In this document: piece by piece, positions 17,763 through 25,305 of the stretch
Layout of the letters: every line of letters begins with the position of its first letter
How positions within the stretch are numbered: the stretch's first letter is position 1
Source of the DNA: Paraglaciecola chathamensis S18K6
Lineage (GTDB): Bacteria > Pseudomonadota > Gammaproteobacteria > Enterobacterales > Alteromonadaceae
Length of the DNA stretch: 64,000 bases
NCBI GenBank assembly: GCA_000314955.1
Contig: BAEM01000063.1
Location: forward strand, 1-64,000
Reading direction: 5' to 3'
Made by a program: the position numbers and the translations under genes
The notes under the pieces: model-generated
What the model was told of the DNA's origin: nothing
Seen by the model: only the letters and a program-made list of their open reading frames with translations
Databases searched by the model: none

Positions 17763-20702
17763 ATGAAATATACACTCAAACATAATCTATTATACGTGGC
17801 CTGCCTCTCGGCCTTGTATTCGGTCGGTGATGCTTACGCCCAGCCTTTGGCGGAAGAATCTGAGGTGGAAGTAGTTCAGGTACTTGGTATTCGGTCTTCT
17901 CTTTCTGGGGCCTTAGATAGAAAACGTGATGCAGCAAGTGTAGTTGATTCGATTACGGCTGAGGACTTAGGTAAGTTTCCTGATCAAAATATAGCTGAAT
18001 CGTTACAGCGCGTCTCAGGTGTGTTTATCGACCGGCAGTCAGGCGAAGGCTCAAAAATTACTGTTCGAGGATTTGGACCCGAATTTAACACCGTACGCCT
18101 AAACAATCGAACAATTGCGACGATTGATGTCGGTGCAGTAGATATATTCTTTTCTAGTGTAAATTTGTCTCGTGCATTTGACTTCCAAGCCCTAGCGGCA
18201 GAAGTACTGACTGGCGCTGACGTAGTGAAAACACCTACATCAGATTTATGGGATGGCAGTCTAGGCGCAAGCATCAATATGCGTACTGCTCGTCCATTAG
18301 ACAATATTGGTTTACATATGTCTGGCTCTGCACAAGGCAGATATCAAGATTTGGGTGAGGAATGGGGGCCACGTTTTTCAGGCATAGTAAGCAATACATT
18401 CGCAGATGACGAGATGGGGATTCTGCTCGCTGTGTCATATGAAGACCGCAGTTCGCGATTAGAAGAGTCGCGGGGAGGGCCATGGGCTTATTATAATGGC
18501 CCTACTGTAGACTCCGAAGAAACTGTTGAATTTAGATTTCCACAAGGAATGGGGCAAAGCTTTACTATTGATGATCGTAAGCGTTTAAGTGTTAGTAGCA
18601 CGTATCAATTTGAGCCGAATGAAAATATGGGGATGACGGTTGATGCACTTTATGTAGATTTTAATAGAGAAACGACGACCCAAGGCATTAATGCGCCCTT
18701 GCAGTTCCCATTTTTCGCTGATGTTGAAGTGAATGAAAATGGCACCGCAACTTCTTTTACTAAGACATTTGGTCCAGTCGATTATCGATTTGAAGAGGGA
18801 GGTGGCGATAGTGAAACTGTGGCGCTCGGTTGGAATGGATATCTATATTCAGATAATGGCTTGTCATTTACCGCTGATGTGTCTTGGTCTCGCGCAGAAG
18901 CAACTAATGCTGCGACTCGATTGCAGCCAGCGATAAAAGATAATAACCCTTGGAACAATCCATTGCAGCCAGGAACTATTGATAATCCTTTGGCTGGACA
19001 AACTAGTCCTGACTTTCAGAATAATATCATTACATGGACAAATGGTGATGTACCATCTTGGTCTACTTCTCTCGACTTAGCTGACCCGGCAAATGCGAGA
19101 GCCCATGTAGCGTTAACCCCATCAATCGAATTAGAGGATGAAGTGTTGGAGGGGCGTTTTGACGTTAGCTATGAACTTGACCACGGTGCTTTGAGAGGCT
19201 TAAAGAGTGGGGCGTTCTACAGTGAGCGCACAAAATCAGCGTTGCCTTATAACTCTGGGATCTATCGTCCATCAAACCCCGACGGTCCGTTCGACCCAGG
19301 TTATACATCAGCAGGAACTTTGTTCGCTGACAACAACTTCGTTGCGCATTTCGATCCTACAGACGGTGTTCAAGCTCCTTGGGAATCCATCAATGTTCCT
19401 AATGGACCAAGACCAAACATGGGGGGGCGTTTCTTCTCTCTACCTGAAGATATTTTCACTTCGGTAACGGTTCCTGACCTATTAGGCGATTCGGGTGCTG
19501 ATTTCCCGCGCTCATTTCTGTTAACGGATAAGGAAGGGTATTGTCAGGCAATAAGAGAAGGCTCAGGTAATAATGACGTTTGTTCTTCACAGGCTCGCCC
19601 AGATCTTGCTAGACGTGTCCAAGAGACTACATATGGCGCTTATGTAAGACTGGATTTGGATGGTGAATTTCAAGAATTTCCTTGGGCTGCGAATTTCGGC
19701 CTTAGGTATGTCGAAACTGAAACCACAGCTTCAGGGCCGTCGGTTGAGTTAATTCGTATCGATCCAGTTGACGCTGATGGAGCAACATCAGGATTAGATT
19801 ACATCACTACGGAACGCCAGCAACTTTCGGCTGATAATTCCTATTCAAACTTACTACCAAGTGCGAATTTCAAATTGTCGCTCAGTGATAAGGTCGATTT
19901 TAGAGCTGCTGTATCAAAGGTTATTACTCGGCCGAACATGGGGTCTATTACACCCAATCAAAGTTTCAGTGGGCTGTTTGGACTGTCAAATCGTTCATCG
20001 AATAATACAGATCTTAAACCATTCGAAGCTTGGCAATATGATGGTTCCTTAGAATATTATGGTGACAATGGAAATGCGTTCTCTATATCCTTATTTTATA
20101 AAGACATAGACACATTCATTTCTGAAACAACTGAGCTTGTTCCTTCTGGTTTCAGTCATCCTGCTTTTGGAGAAATCATCTTTCGTGATACAGCTGAACG
20201 AAATCGTGATGGAGGCTCAATTCAAGGTTATGAGCTTGCTGGGCTAGTATATTTAGATTTCTTGCCGGGGTTTCTTAGCAATTCAGGAATTCAAGCCAAC
20301 TATACGTTTGTAACCGGTCAAGACGATGAGGCTGCAATAGGCAATAATGCTTTACCCTTAGCGGCGACTCCTGGAACAGGCTTAGAAGGGTTCACACCTC
20401 ACTCTTACAATTTAATCGCATTCTATGAAGACGAGAGTTTTTCGGCGAGAATATCTTGGAATTGGCGAGATAAATTTCTTGTGCGTCGCTCAGGGGGAGC
20501 CGGTATAGCTGAGCACTTTGATGACTACGGCCAGCTGGATTTAGGTTTTGGTTACACATTAAGCGAAAGTGTTAAATTGACGTTTGACGTTAGCAATGTG
20601 TTGGATGCTAATACTATCAGGTATGCTGATGTGCGAGAGCGGGTCATTTTGAATGAATACACTGGTCGCCGCGCATTATTAGGAGTGCGAGCTACATTTT
20701 AG
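17763..20702 (+). CDS. TonB-dependent outer-membrane receptor (TIGR01782-like)
   Basis: A 979-residue receptor for energised uptake across the outer membrane. A signal peptide (about 1-26, ending AYAQ) is followed by a plug domain containing DSITAEDLGKFPDQNIAESLQRVSG and VRGFGPEFNTVRLNNR, typical of the large carbohydrate-linked receptors of Xanthomonas, Caulobacter and Alteromonadales. A long beta-barrel ends in the terminal Phe of LLGVRATF. It lies between the rhamnose genes and the lyase-like gene, so ulvan oligosaccharides are the expected cargo. A hairpin terminator follows. It belongs to the same type as the receptor at 28858-31713, whose neighbours concern inositol. Confidence 0.92.
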   Translation: MKYTLKHNLLYVACLSALYSVGDAYAQPLAEESEVEVVQVLGIRSSLSGALDRKRDAASVVDSITAEDLGKFPDQNIAESLQRVSGVFIDRQSGEGSKITVRGFGPEFNTVRLNNRTIATIDVGAVDIFFSSVNLSRAFDFQALAAEVLTGADVVKTPTSDLWDGSLGASINMRTARPLDNIGLHMSGSAQGRYQDLGEEWGPRFSGIVSNTFADDEMGILLAVSYEDRSSRLEESRGGPWAYYNGPTVDSEETVEFRFPQGMGQSFTIDDRKRLSVSSTYQFEPNENMGMTVDALYVDFNRETTTQGINAPLQFPFFADVEVNENGTATSFTKTFGPVDYRFEEGGGDSETVALGWNGYLYSDNGLSFTADVSWSRAEATNAATRLQPAIKDNNPWNNPLQPGTIDNPLAGQTSPDFQNNIITWTNGDVPSWSTSLDLADPANARAHVALTPSIELEDEVLEGRFDVSYELDHGALRGLKSGAFYSERTKSALPYNSGIYRPSNPDGPFDPGYTSAGTLFADNNFVAHFDPTDGVQAPWESINVPNGPRPNMGGRFFSLPEDIFTSVTVPDLLGDSGADFPRSFLLTDKEGYCQAIREGSGNNDVCSSQARPDLARRVQETTYGAYVRLDLDGEFQEFPWAANFGLRYVETETTASGPSVELIRIDPVDADGATSGLDYITTERQQLSADNSYSNLLPSANFKLSLSDKVDFRAAVSKVITRPNMGSITPNQSFSGLFGLSNRSSNNTDLKPFEAWQYDGSLEYYGDNGNAFSISLFYKDIDTFISETTELVPSGFSHPAFGEIIFRDTAERNRDGGSIQGYELAGLVYLDFLPGFLSNSGIQANYTFVTGQDDEAAIGNNALPLAATPGTGLEGFTPHSYNLIAFYEDESFSARISWNWRDKFLVRRSGGAGIAEHFDDYGQLDLGFGYTLSESVKLTFDVSNVLDANTIRYADVRERVILNEYTGRRALLGVRATF

Positions 20703-20725
20703 TGTAAGCAATGAACCTGAATAAT

Positions 20726-20767
20726 AGCTTTGCAAAAGAATCTATTTTGCAAAGCTTTATAGTTTTT
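20726..20767 (+). terminator. Probable rho-independent terminator after the receptor gene
   Basis: A perfect 12-base inverted repeat, AGCTTTGCAAAA (20726-20737) and TTTTGCAAAGCT (20745-20756), has a 7-base loop and is followed by TTATAGTTTTT. It starts 24 bases after the receptor stop codon. Confidence 0.75.
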
Positions 20768-21404
20768 AGAGTGTAAAAAAATACACCGATTTGTTATAGC
20801 TATGGGCAGTTTACTTAGTGATGGCTTGAGGGAATGCAGTTACTGATTTTTCTCACGCTATAGGCCTATCCTATAAATCACCCTGCTGTTTGGTGAATCT
20901 CAGTTCTGTAGGAATTCGAAAATAGACAGAAGAAAGTTTATCGGTCATTCATCTCTAGTAAGGATTGTTGGTATAGGGGTTAGCTGCTTGCAACATCGAG
21001 CAATGGTTTAGACAAAAATCTTTTTGGACAGAATTAACTCAGCAAAGGCCTTTGGCTTCTCATAACGAGTTATTCTCCTGGCGCGCCAAATTTCGCTGAT
21101 TCCAAAAATCAAAAGATTTTTAAACGTTGGTTAGAGGCAGCGTTAGATGTAGTAAAAGCTTTCAGCGTTTCTAATTTTAATTTGACAGGTCATAAAAATG
21201 AAGGTTCAACTAAGCAAGAGATGATCAATAGTTATACACGAATGCTGAAGTGGTCAGCGCCTCGGTTAGAGTCCGAGAATATAGTGGCATCAGTGAAACA
21301 CTATAATTGCTTTGCTAGGCGTTCTTTTTTTATTGCGTATGCAAAAAAGCGCTTAGTTTTGCTGTGCGAACACTTTCACTATTCTTTATTTCGATGAGGT
21401 ACAC
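20768..21404 (+). other. Gap before the lyase gene; possible decayed coding sequence
   Basis: No convincing gene. One frame stays open through about 21116-21397 (a 71-codon reading frame starts at 21182) and would encode RWLEAALDVVKAF-like sequence; upstream in related frames, 20970-21090 gives another coding-looking stretch broken by stops. This could be the remnant of a lost gene, but I could not identify the family. No TGATTGA pair was found here, in contrast to the other units of the locus. Confidence 0.3.
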
Positions 21405-22853
21405 ATGGCTATCAAGCATATTTTAGTTTCTATAACCATGCTAGGGCTGCTAAATGTTGGTCTAGCAAAAAGTGCTAACGGTAAGGTTGAAAAAGAATTT
21501 TTTGCTGAAAATGGGTGGGGTGAAGGTGTAGCCGTTGTCCAGCATCCTTCTGGTGAGCACCTAAATGGAGTTACCTATGTTGCTTATCAAGGAGCGCAGG
21601 AAGATCCCTATGTCGCGGCATATGATCACAACACAAAGACTTGGACAGGGCCATTCAAAGCTGGAACCAGTCTCTTAGGTAAAGATCTGAGTAAAAAAAT
21701 CGACAGTCACGGGAAACCAACACTCATTATTGATGGTGCAGGTTTTATTCATATCTTTTACGGCGGCCACGGTGGGGTTCAAGCACTACATGGTAAAAAC
21801 GCGTTCGGCGAGGGTACTCACTCTGGCGAAAATAAGCATGCTGTATCGAGCAAACCTTTAGATATATCGAGCTGGGAAGATTTGGATAATATCCCTCCCT
21901 TCGGTACTTATAACCAAGCGATAAAAATGGATAACGGTGACATTTATCTGTTTTATCGCCATGGCGCACATCGAAGTGATTGGGTTTATCAAAAATCGGT
22001 AGATAATGGTCGTACATTTTCTGCTCCTATTTCGTTTTTAAAGTACAAACGTCGTGCGGACGACTTTGGAACAGACAGCTGGTACGCCTATGCTGCAAAA
22101 GGTTCAAATAGCGAAATAGTCATCGGTTTTGACTACCACTACTGTTGGGATAAAGATGCGCCTCGTAACAACCGTGGAGGGCATTCAACTGAGCGCAAAA
22201 ATTTATACTTCGTCAAGTTTAATACGCAAACAAATGTATGGAGCAACGTTGAGGATGAACGTGTAGCCATCCCGCTCATTAAAGAAGTGGCTGACGAAAA
22301 AGCGTTGGTCGTCGATACGGAAGATTTGTGGACATTCAACGGAACCACAAAAGTTGATGCGCAAGGTAAACCACATATTGCTGCGTACATTGGTGAAGAT
22401 ATCGGATGGCAAATAGGTGGTCCTAAACATGCTACCCACTTCACTTGGAACGGGGAAAAGTGGGTAGGGCAGTTGGAAAGTGGGCTGCCCATTGGGCGTG
22501 GTGATTTCTTAACCGATGGAAACAATGTACGCTTTTTAATAAGCGGGATCGACCCTATAACGGAAAAGACTCGCGTGGGCTGGTGGCAAAGCGATGATTC
22601 AGGGATGAACTTTAGCAAAGGAGAAGATTTACTTCGTTTTGGCGATTTTACTGGTACGCCTGATAAACATGAGCAGCCGCGCCCTAAATCTTTAAGTAAC
22701 CTAGATAGCCCTGGTTCAGCAGCAAGTTCATTCATTCGCAACGCGCATCCTGATGCCCGTATCATAGTGGCAGAGAAACCTGAACGAAGTAACTGGCGTA
22801 GAATGTACCTCGTCGGAGACAACGGCCCGATAAAGCGAGTTTACAAAGAGTAA
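21405..22853 (+). CDS. Exported beta-propeller polysaccharide lyase, ulvan lyase-like (PL24/PL25 type)
   Basis: A 482-residue secreted protein with a signal peptide (about 1-21, ending GLAKS). The mature part resembles the BNR-repeat, seven-bladed propeller lyases (PL24/PL25) that cleave ulvan by beta-elimination and leave an unsaturated uronyl end. Candidate catalytic residues are His122 in HIFYGGHGG, His145, and the Tyr184-Arg185-His186 cluster in IYLFYRHGAHRSDW; which of these act was not established. Repeated sheet-turn motifs such as DAQGKPHIAAYI and DGAGFIHIFYGG fit propeller blades. It would start the pathway that the upstream genes complete. Assignment to PL24 or PL25 needs a profile search; another BNR-type carbohydrate-active enzyme is the alternative. 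Confidence 0.7.
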   Translation: MAIKHILVSITMLGLLNVGLAKSANGKVEKEFFAENGWGEGVAVVQHPSGEHLNGVTYVAYQGAQEDPYVAAYDHNTKTWTGPFKAGTSLLGKDLSKKIDSHGKPTLIIDGAGFIHIFYGGHGGVQALHGKNAFGEGTHSGENKHAVSSKPLDISSWEDLDNIPPFGTYNQAIKMDNGDIYLFYRHGAHRSDWVYQKSVDNGRTFSAPISFLKYKRRADDFGTDSWYAYAAKGSNSEIVIGFDYHYCWDKDAPRNNRGGHSTERKNLYFVKFNTQTNVWSNVEDERVAIPLIKEVADEKALVVDTEDLWTFNGTTKVDAQGKPHIAAYIGEDIGWQIGGPKHATHFTWNGEKWVGQLESGLPIGRGDFLTDGNNVRFLISGIDPITEKTRVGWWQSDDSGMNFSKGEDLLRFGDFTGTPDKHEQPRPKSLSNLDSPGSAASSFIRNAHPDARIIVAEKPERSNWRRMYLVGDNGPIKRVYKE

Positions 22854-22871
22854 TCTTCATTTGATTACTCT
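22847..22871 (+). terminator. Possible terminator hairpin overlapping the lyase stop codon
   Basis: AGAGTAATC at 22847-22855 and GATTACTCT at 22863-22871 form a 9-base inverted repeat with a 7-base loop, spanning the stop codon. There is no U-tract, so factor-independent termination is uncertain. Confidence 0.4.
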
Positions 22872-23383
22872 ATCTTGGAACAAACGTCATTGTGTGAAAG
22901 CAATAAGATTTGGTGTTTATCCATGTTGGCTCTTTGAATTTGCATGAGCCAACTGTTCTTGCCTCATTACTTTGAGGTCATAACCCTTAAAGTAACTTGA
23001 CTACTCAACTGGTGAATATTTACTGCTTGAATGAGGAAAATTAAGCCGCCTGGAGTGACCACACTTTGCAGCTAGACGTCATAAACTATGGTGAGAAAGA
23101 CTTTTTCATGGTCTGGGATGTAATCAAAGACTGATCTGCTAATACTAATCTAGCAGGACCCACAAAATTAATTAAAGACTCATCAAGTCGCGATACCCAT
23201 TAGTATCAAAATGGAACCTAACGATAAGCTGATACTAACTTATAGCCTGAATATACAGCTATTGCCTACCTCAGCCATTGATATTATTGTTTAGATTTTT
23301 AGTCATGCTAACTGCGGTGCGACATAGCAATCTTCCCTTTGAGCCTTAGAAAAGTTTATGGAATTCAACATGGAAATAAAATA
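22872..23383. other. Left margin of the accessory island, no intact gene
   Basis: About 510 bases with no convincing gene. One short frame (about 23065-23132) reads HTLQLDVINYGEKDFF and then stops, which may be a fragment of a lost gene. ATTAGTATC-like words recur in both orientations (about 23140-23245). The boundary between the ulvan locus and the island probably lies here, but no target-site duplication or terminal inverted repeat was identified. Confidence 0.3.
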
Positions 23384-23767
23384 ATGTCTAAAGATAAACA
23401 TCCAACATTACAATTCGAGAAAGAAGCACATGTGGCGACATCAGCGTTTTTCAATATCGTTAACGCGTGGAATGTCAAACTTGAAGACCAGCTCATCTTA
23501 CTAGGGCTTCATTCCACATCGGTTATTGATAACATGAAAGCAGGCAAAGTTACTAACTTATCAGATGATACTTTAAACCGTATCTCCTACATCATTCGTA
23601 TTTACAAAGCTCTCGGCATTTTGTTTTCGGTGAAGGACCAAGCTCACGCATGGCCACGAAAGCCTAATGCGCATTTTAATAACGAATCTGCTTTAAAATA
23701 CATGCTTAAAGGTAACGTGACTCATTTGAGTGATGTATGTAGATATCTTAACTCACAATATTTTTGA
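23384..23767 (+). CDS. MbcA/ParS/Xre-type antitoxin-like protein, apparently without its toxin
   Basis: A 127-residue protein whose C-terminal half resembles the MbcA/ParS/Xre (DUF2384) toxin-binding domain: AWPRKPNAHFNNESALKYMLKGN and HLSDVCRYL correspond to the usual W-x-P-N-x-x-F-x-G and R-Y-L elements. The N-terminal half has the all-helical, Xre-like character of these antitoxins. I chose the ATG at 23384; an upstream in-frame start would add 15 residues. Such genes normally precede a RES-domain NAD-degrading toxin, but downstream there is only a short unrelated-looking frame. It may be an orphan antitoxin. The family call is by motif only. Confidence 0.6.
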   Translation: MSKDKHPTLQFEKEAHVATSAFFNIVNAWNVKLEDQLILLGLHSTSVIDNMKAGKVTNLSDDTLNRISYIIRIYKALGILFSVKDQAHAWPRKPNAHFNNESALKYMLKGNVTHLSDVCRYLNSQYF

Positions 23768-23818
23768 TGAAGCGCAGAAGATGACCCGAGCTCAAATGAA
23801 GGGAATGCTAAGTCGTGG

Positions 23819-24004
23819 GTGGAAATTTGCCGCACCATCGTACTTGGTAATCTGGCTCAAATAGACGATAAGTTCGTAACACCTGCATCCTCTGGCGCTA
23901 GCGCTGCAGTCAATATATATCGCAACTACGAAAAAGGTTCAGTGTTAATATTTGATGAAGTAGAGCGCAGCACACTTGCTGATTTCACGGAGAAAAACTT
24001 TTAG
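23819..24004 (+). CDS. Short ORF of unknown function
   Basis: The frame is open from 23771 and encodes up to about 78 residues; the first usable start is GTG at 23819 (61 residues). It includes DKFVTPASSGASAAVNIY and SVLIFDEVERSTLADF, which look like real protein rather than random sequence. I do not recognise it, and it lacks RES-toxin motifs. It follows the antitoxin-like gene by about 50 bases and may be the 3' remnant of a larger gene. Confidence 0.35.
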   Translation: MEICRTIVLGNLAQIDDKFVTPASSGASAAVNIYRNYEKGSVLIFDEVERSTLADFTEKNF

Positions 24005-24447
24005 TGACTAGAAGCAAAGACTCCTAGCGTTGTAATCTTTCTGTTTACAGCGCTGACGTACATCGAAATAATTTACCTACCTTATAGCCTTATAGCCTTA
24101 GGCCGTAAGGTAGGTGAAGTGTCATCTTCTTCGCTATTGCGAATATGCCTATTTTCAGTTTGAGCTATTGGTTTATAAGTGTGATTTGCAACGGTTACTT
24201 AAAATTTGTGGTGACGGGTCGTAACGTCCCTACGAATAACTTGGTGCAAATTGTGTTCAAAATGGCTTTCTATATATAGTTGAATCATAACTGTTCAAGA
24301 GATTTCATGAAGGGTCTGAAACTTGAGGGTAAGCTATTTATTTGCATGAACCGCAAACTAAGGCAGTGCAATTTGGGACTATCTTTCAAGTATCATATTT
24401 AACTTCATAGAAAATCATAACTTTGATGAGATATTCAAAGGTAGCTT
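24005..24447. other. Gap within the accessory island, no gene seen
   Basis: About 440 AT-rich bases. The only pattern noted is a short tandem CTTATAGC repeat at about 24079-24096 followed by the near-palindrome CCTTAGGCCGTAAGG. Nothing coding was recognised on either strand. Confidence 0.4.
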
Positions 24448-24714
24448 TCAGCGTTTGTGCCCGCGCCATTCTTCATTCATTGATGAAATTAAAAGGGATA
24501 GGCCTTCATGAGGCTCAACTTCAAGGATTTGGCACAGCTCAATAAACTCTACGAGTTCAATTTTTCGCCTAGCTTGCTCAATCTTTCCCAAGATTGAGTG
24601 ATGTTTTCCCCATTTTTCCGAGACCTCTCGCAAAGAAAGAGATTGTTCCTCACGATTGGTTTTTAACCACAATCGGAGTTTGTCGTAATGAGTAGAGTAA
24701 ACGGAAGTTTTCAT
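24448..24714 (-). CDS. Xre-type helix-turn-helix regulator of the helicase cassette
   Basis: An 88-residue DNA-binding protein. The helix-turn-helix covers LSLREVSEKWGKHHSILGKIEQARRKI; the rest is a short helical tail with LCQILEVEPHEGL, as in Cro/C1-type regulators and restriction-modification controllers. The ATG at 24714 is preferred over 24741, because the two palindromic operators then lie immediately upstream instead of inside the gene. It is divergent from the HTH/coiled-coil gene, 72 bases away, and most likely represses both promoters. Confidence 0.8.
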   Translation of the reverse strand: MKTSVYSTHYDKLRLWLKTNREEQSLSLREVSEKWGKHHSILGKIEQARRKIELVEFIELCQILEVEPHEGLSLLISSMNEEWRGHKR

Positions 24715-24715
24715 T

Positions 24716-24759
24716 GTCTCGATGATAGAGACAAAGTACAATGTCGCGAATTTCGAGAC
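24716..24759. promoter_or_regulatory. Paired 17-bp palindromic operators between divergent genes
   Basis: Two related 17-base half-palindromes occupy the divergent promoter. GTCTCGATGATAGAGAC lies at 24716-24732 on the plus strand, and GTCTCGAAATTCGCGAC at 24743-24759 on the minus strand. Both fit GTCTC-N7-GMGAC, and their centres are 27 bases apart. They abut the Xre start codon and precede the cassette start by 28 bases, the layout expected for an autoregulating Xre repressor. Confidence 0.65.
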
Positions 24760-24786
24760 AACCTCATTTAACCGAGCAAAAAACTA

Positions 24787-25305
24787 ATGCCCAAAAAAAA
24801 GTATGGTATTGATATGCATAACTTTTTACTCTCTCTTCAATTGAAAAGTTTTACTGTCACGTCTATTACAAGACATCTATTGGCCGCTTACTCTAATGAG
24901 TTTGATAAAAAAAAGAACGCCGCACAGTATGTTTATCGTCATCTTAAAACCTTAGAGCACGAAGGTATTATTACCTCTTTGTCCGGCGATAGCGGCAAAG
25001 CGATTGTTTTTAGTTGGTCTAAAAAATGTGATGAAGATACAGAATCGCAAAATGTTTTGCGGGGGCCTAGTAAAATTAATCAAGAGATCCTTTTTAAAAT
25101 AAAAGAAAAAATCCGACGATATAAAGCAGAAATGCTCACTAATATAGGTGAAGCGGAGGCTTACTCAGAGTGGGTTAAGGAAATGCCTGACTTCGCGGAG
25201 GATGTAAAGTCCCATTATCAATACACTAGAGATCAAACAAAATTAATGCTCGGTAAAGTGAAAGCGTTTGAGCGTTTGCTTGTAGAGTATGAAACTCGCC
25301 AATGA
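24787..25305 (+). CDS. Basic HTH-like, coiled-coil protein coupled to the helicase
   Basis: A 172-residue lysine-rich protein of unrecognised family. Residues about 10-75 (LKSFTVTSITRHLL ... QYVYRHLKTLEHEGIITSLSG) look like a winged helix that would bind DNA. Residues about 95-172 are predominantly helical and charged (EILFKIKEKIRRYKAEML ... LMLGKVKAFERLLVEYE), suggesting a coiled coil for oligomerisation or partner binding. Its stop codon overlaps the helicase start by four bases, so the two are made together and probably act as a complex. Confidence 0.7.
   Translation: MPKKKYGIDMHNFLLSLQLKSFTVTSITRHLLAAYSNEFDKKKNAAQYVYRHLKTLEHEGIITSLSGDSGKAIVFSWSKKCDEDTESQNVLRGPSKINQEILFKIKEKIRRYKAEMLTNIGEAEAYSEWVKEMPDFAEDVKSHYQYTRDQTKLMLGKVKAFERLLVEYETRQ

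Noticed and set aside
21182-21397. A 71-codon frame just before the lyase-like gene.
   Set aside because: No recognisable domain and no start-site signal; it may be part of decayed coding sequence, so it is noted only in the gap entry.
22139-22822. Long open frame on the minus strand inside the lyase-like gene.
   Set aside because: It lies opposite a well-supported exported protein, shows no family motifs and has an odd composition (many Ser, Arg and Pro); it is an antisense shadow.
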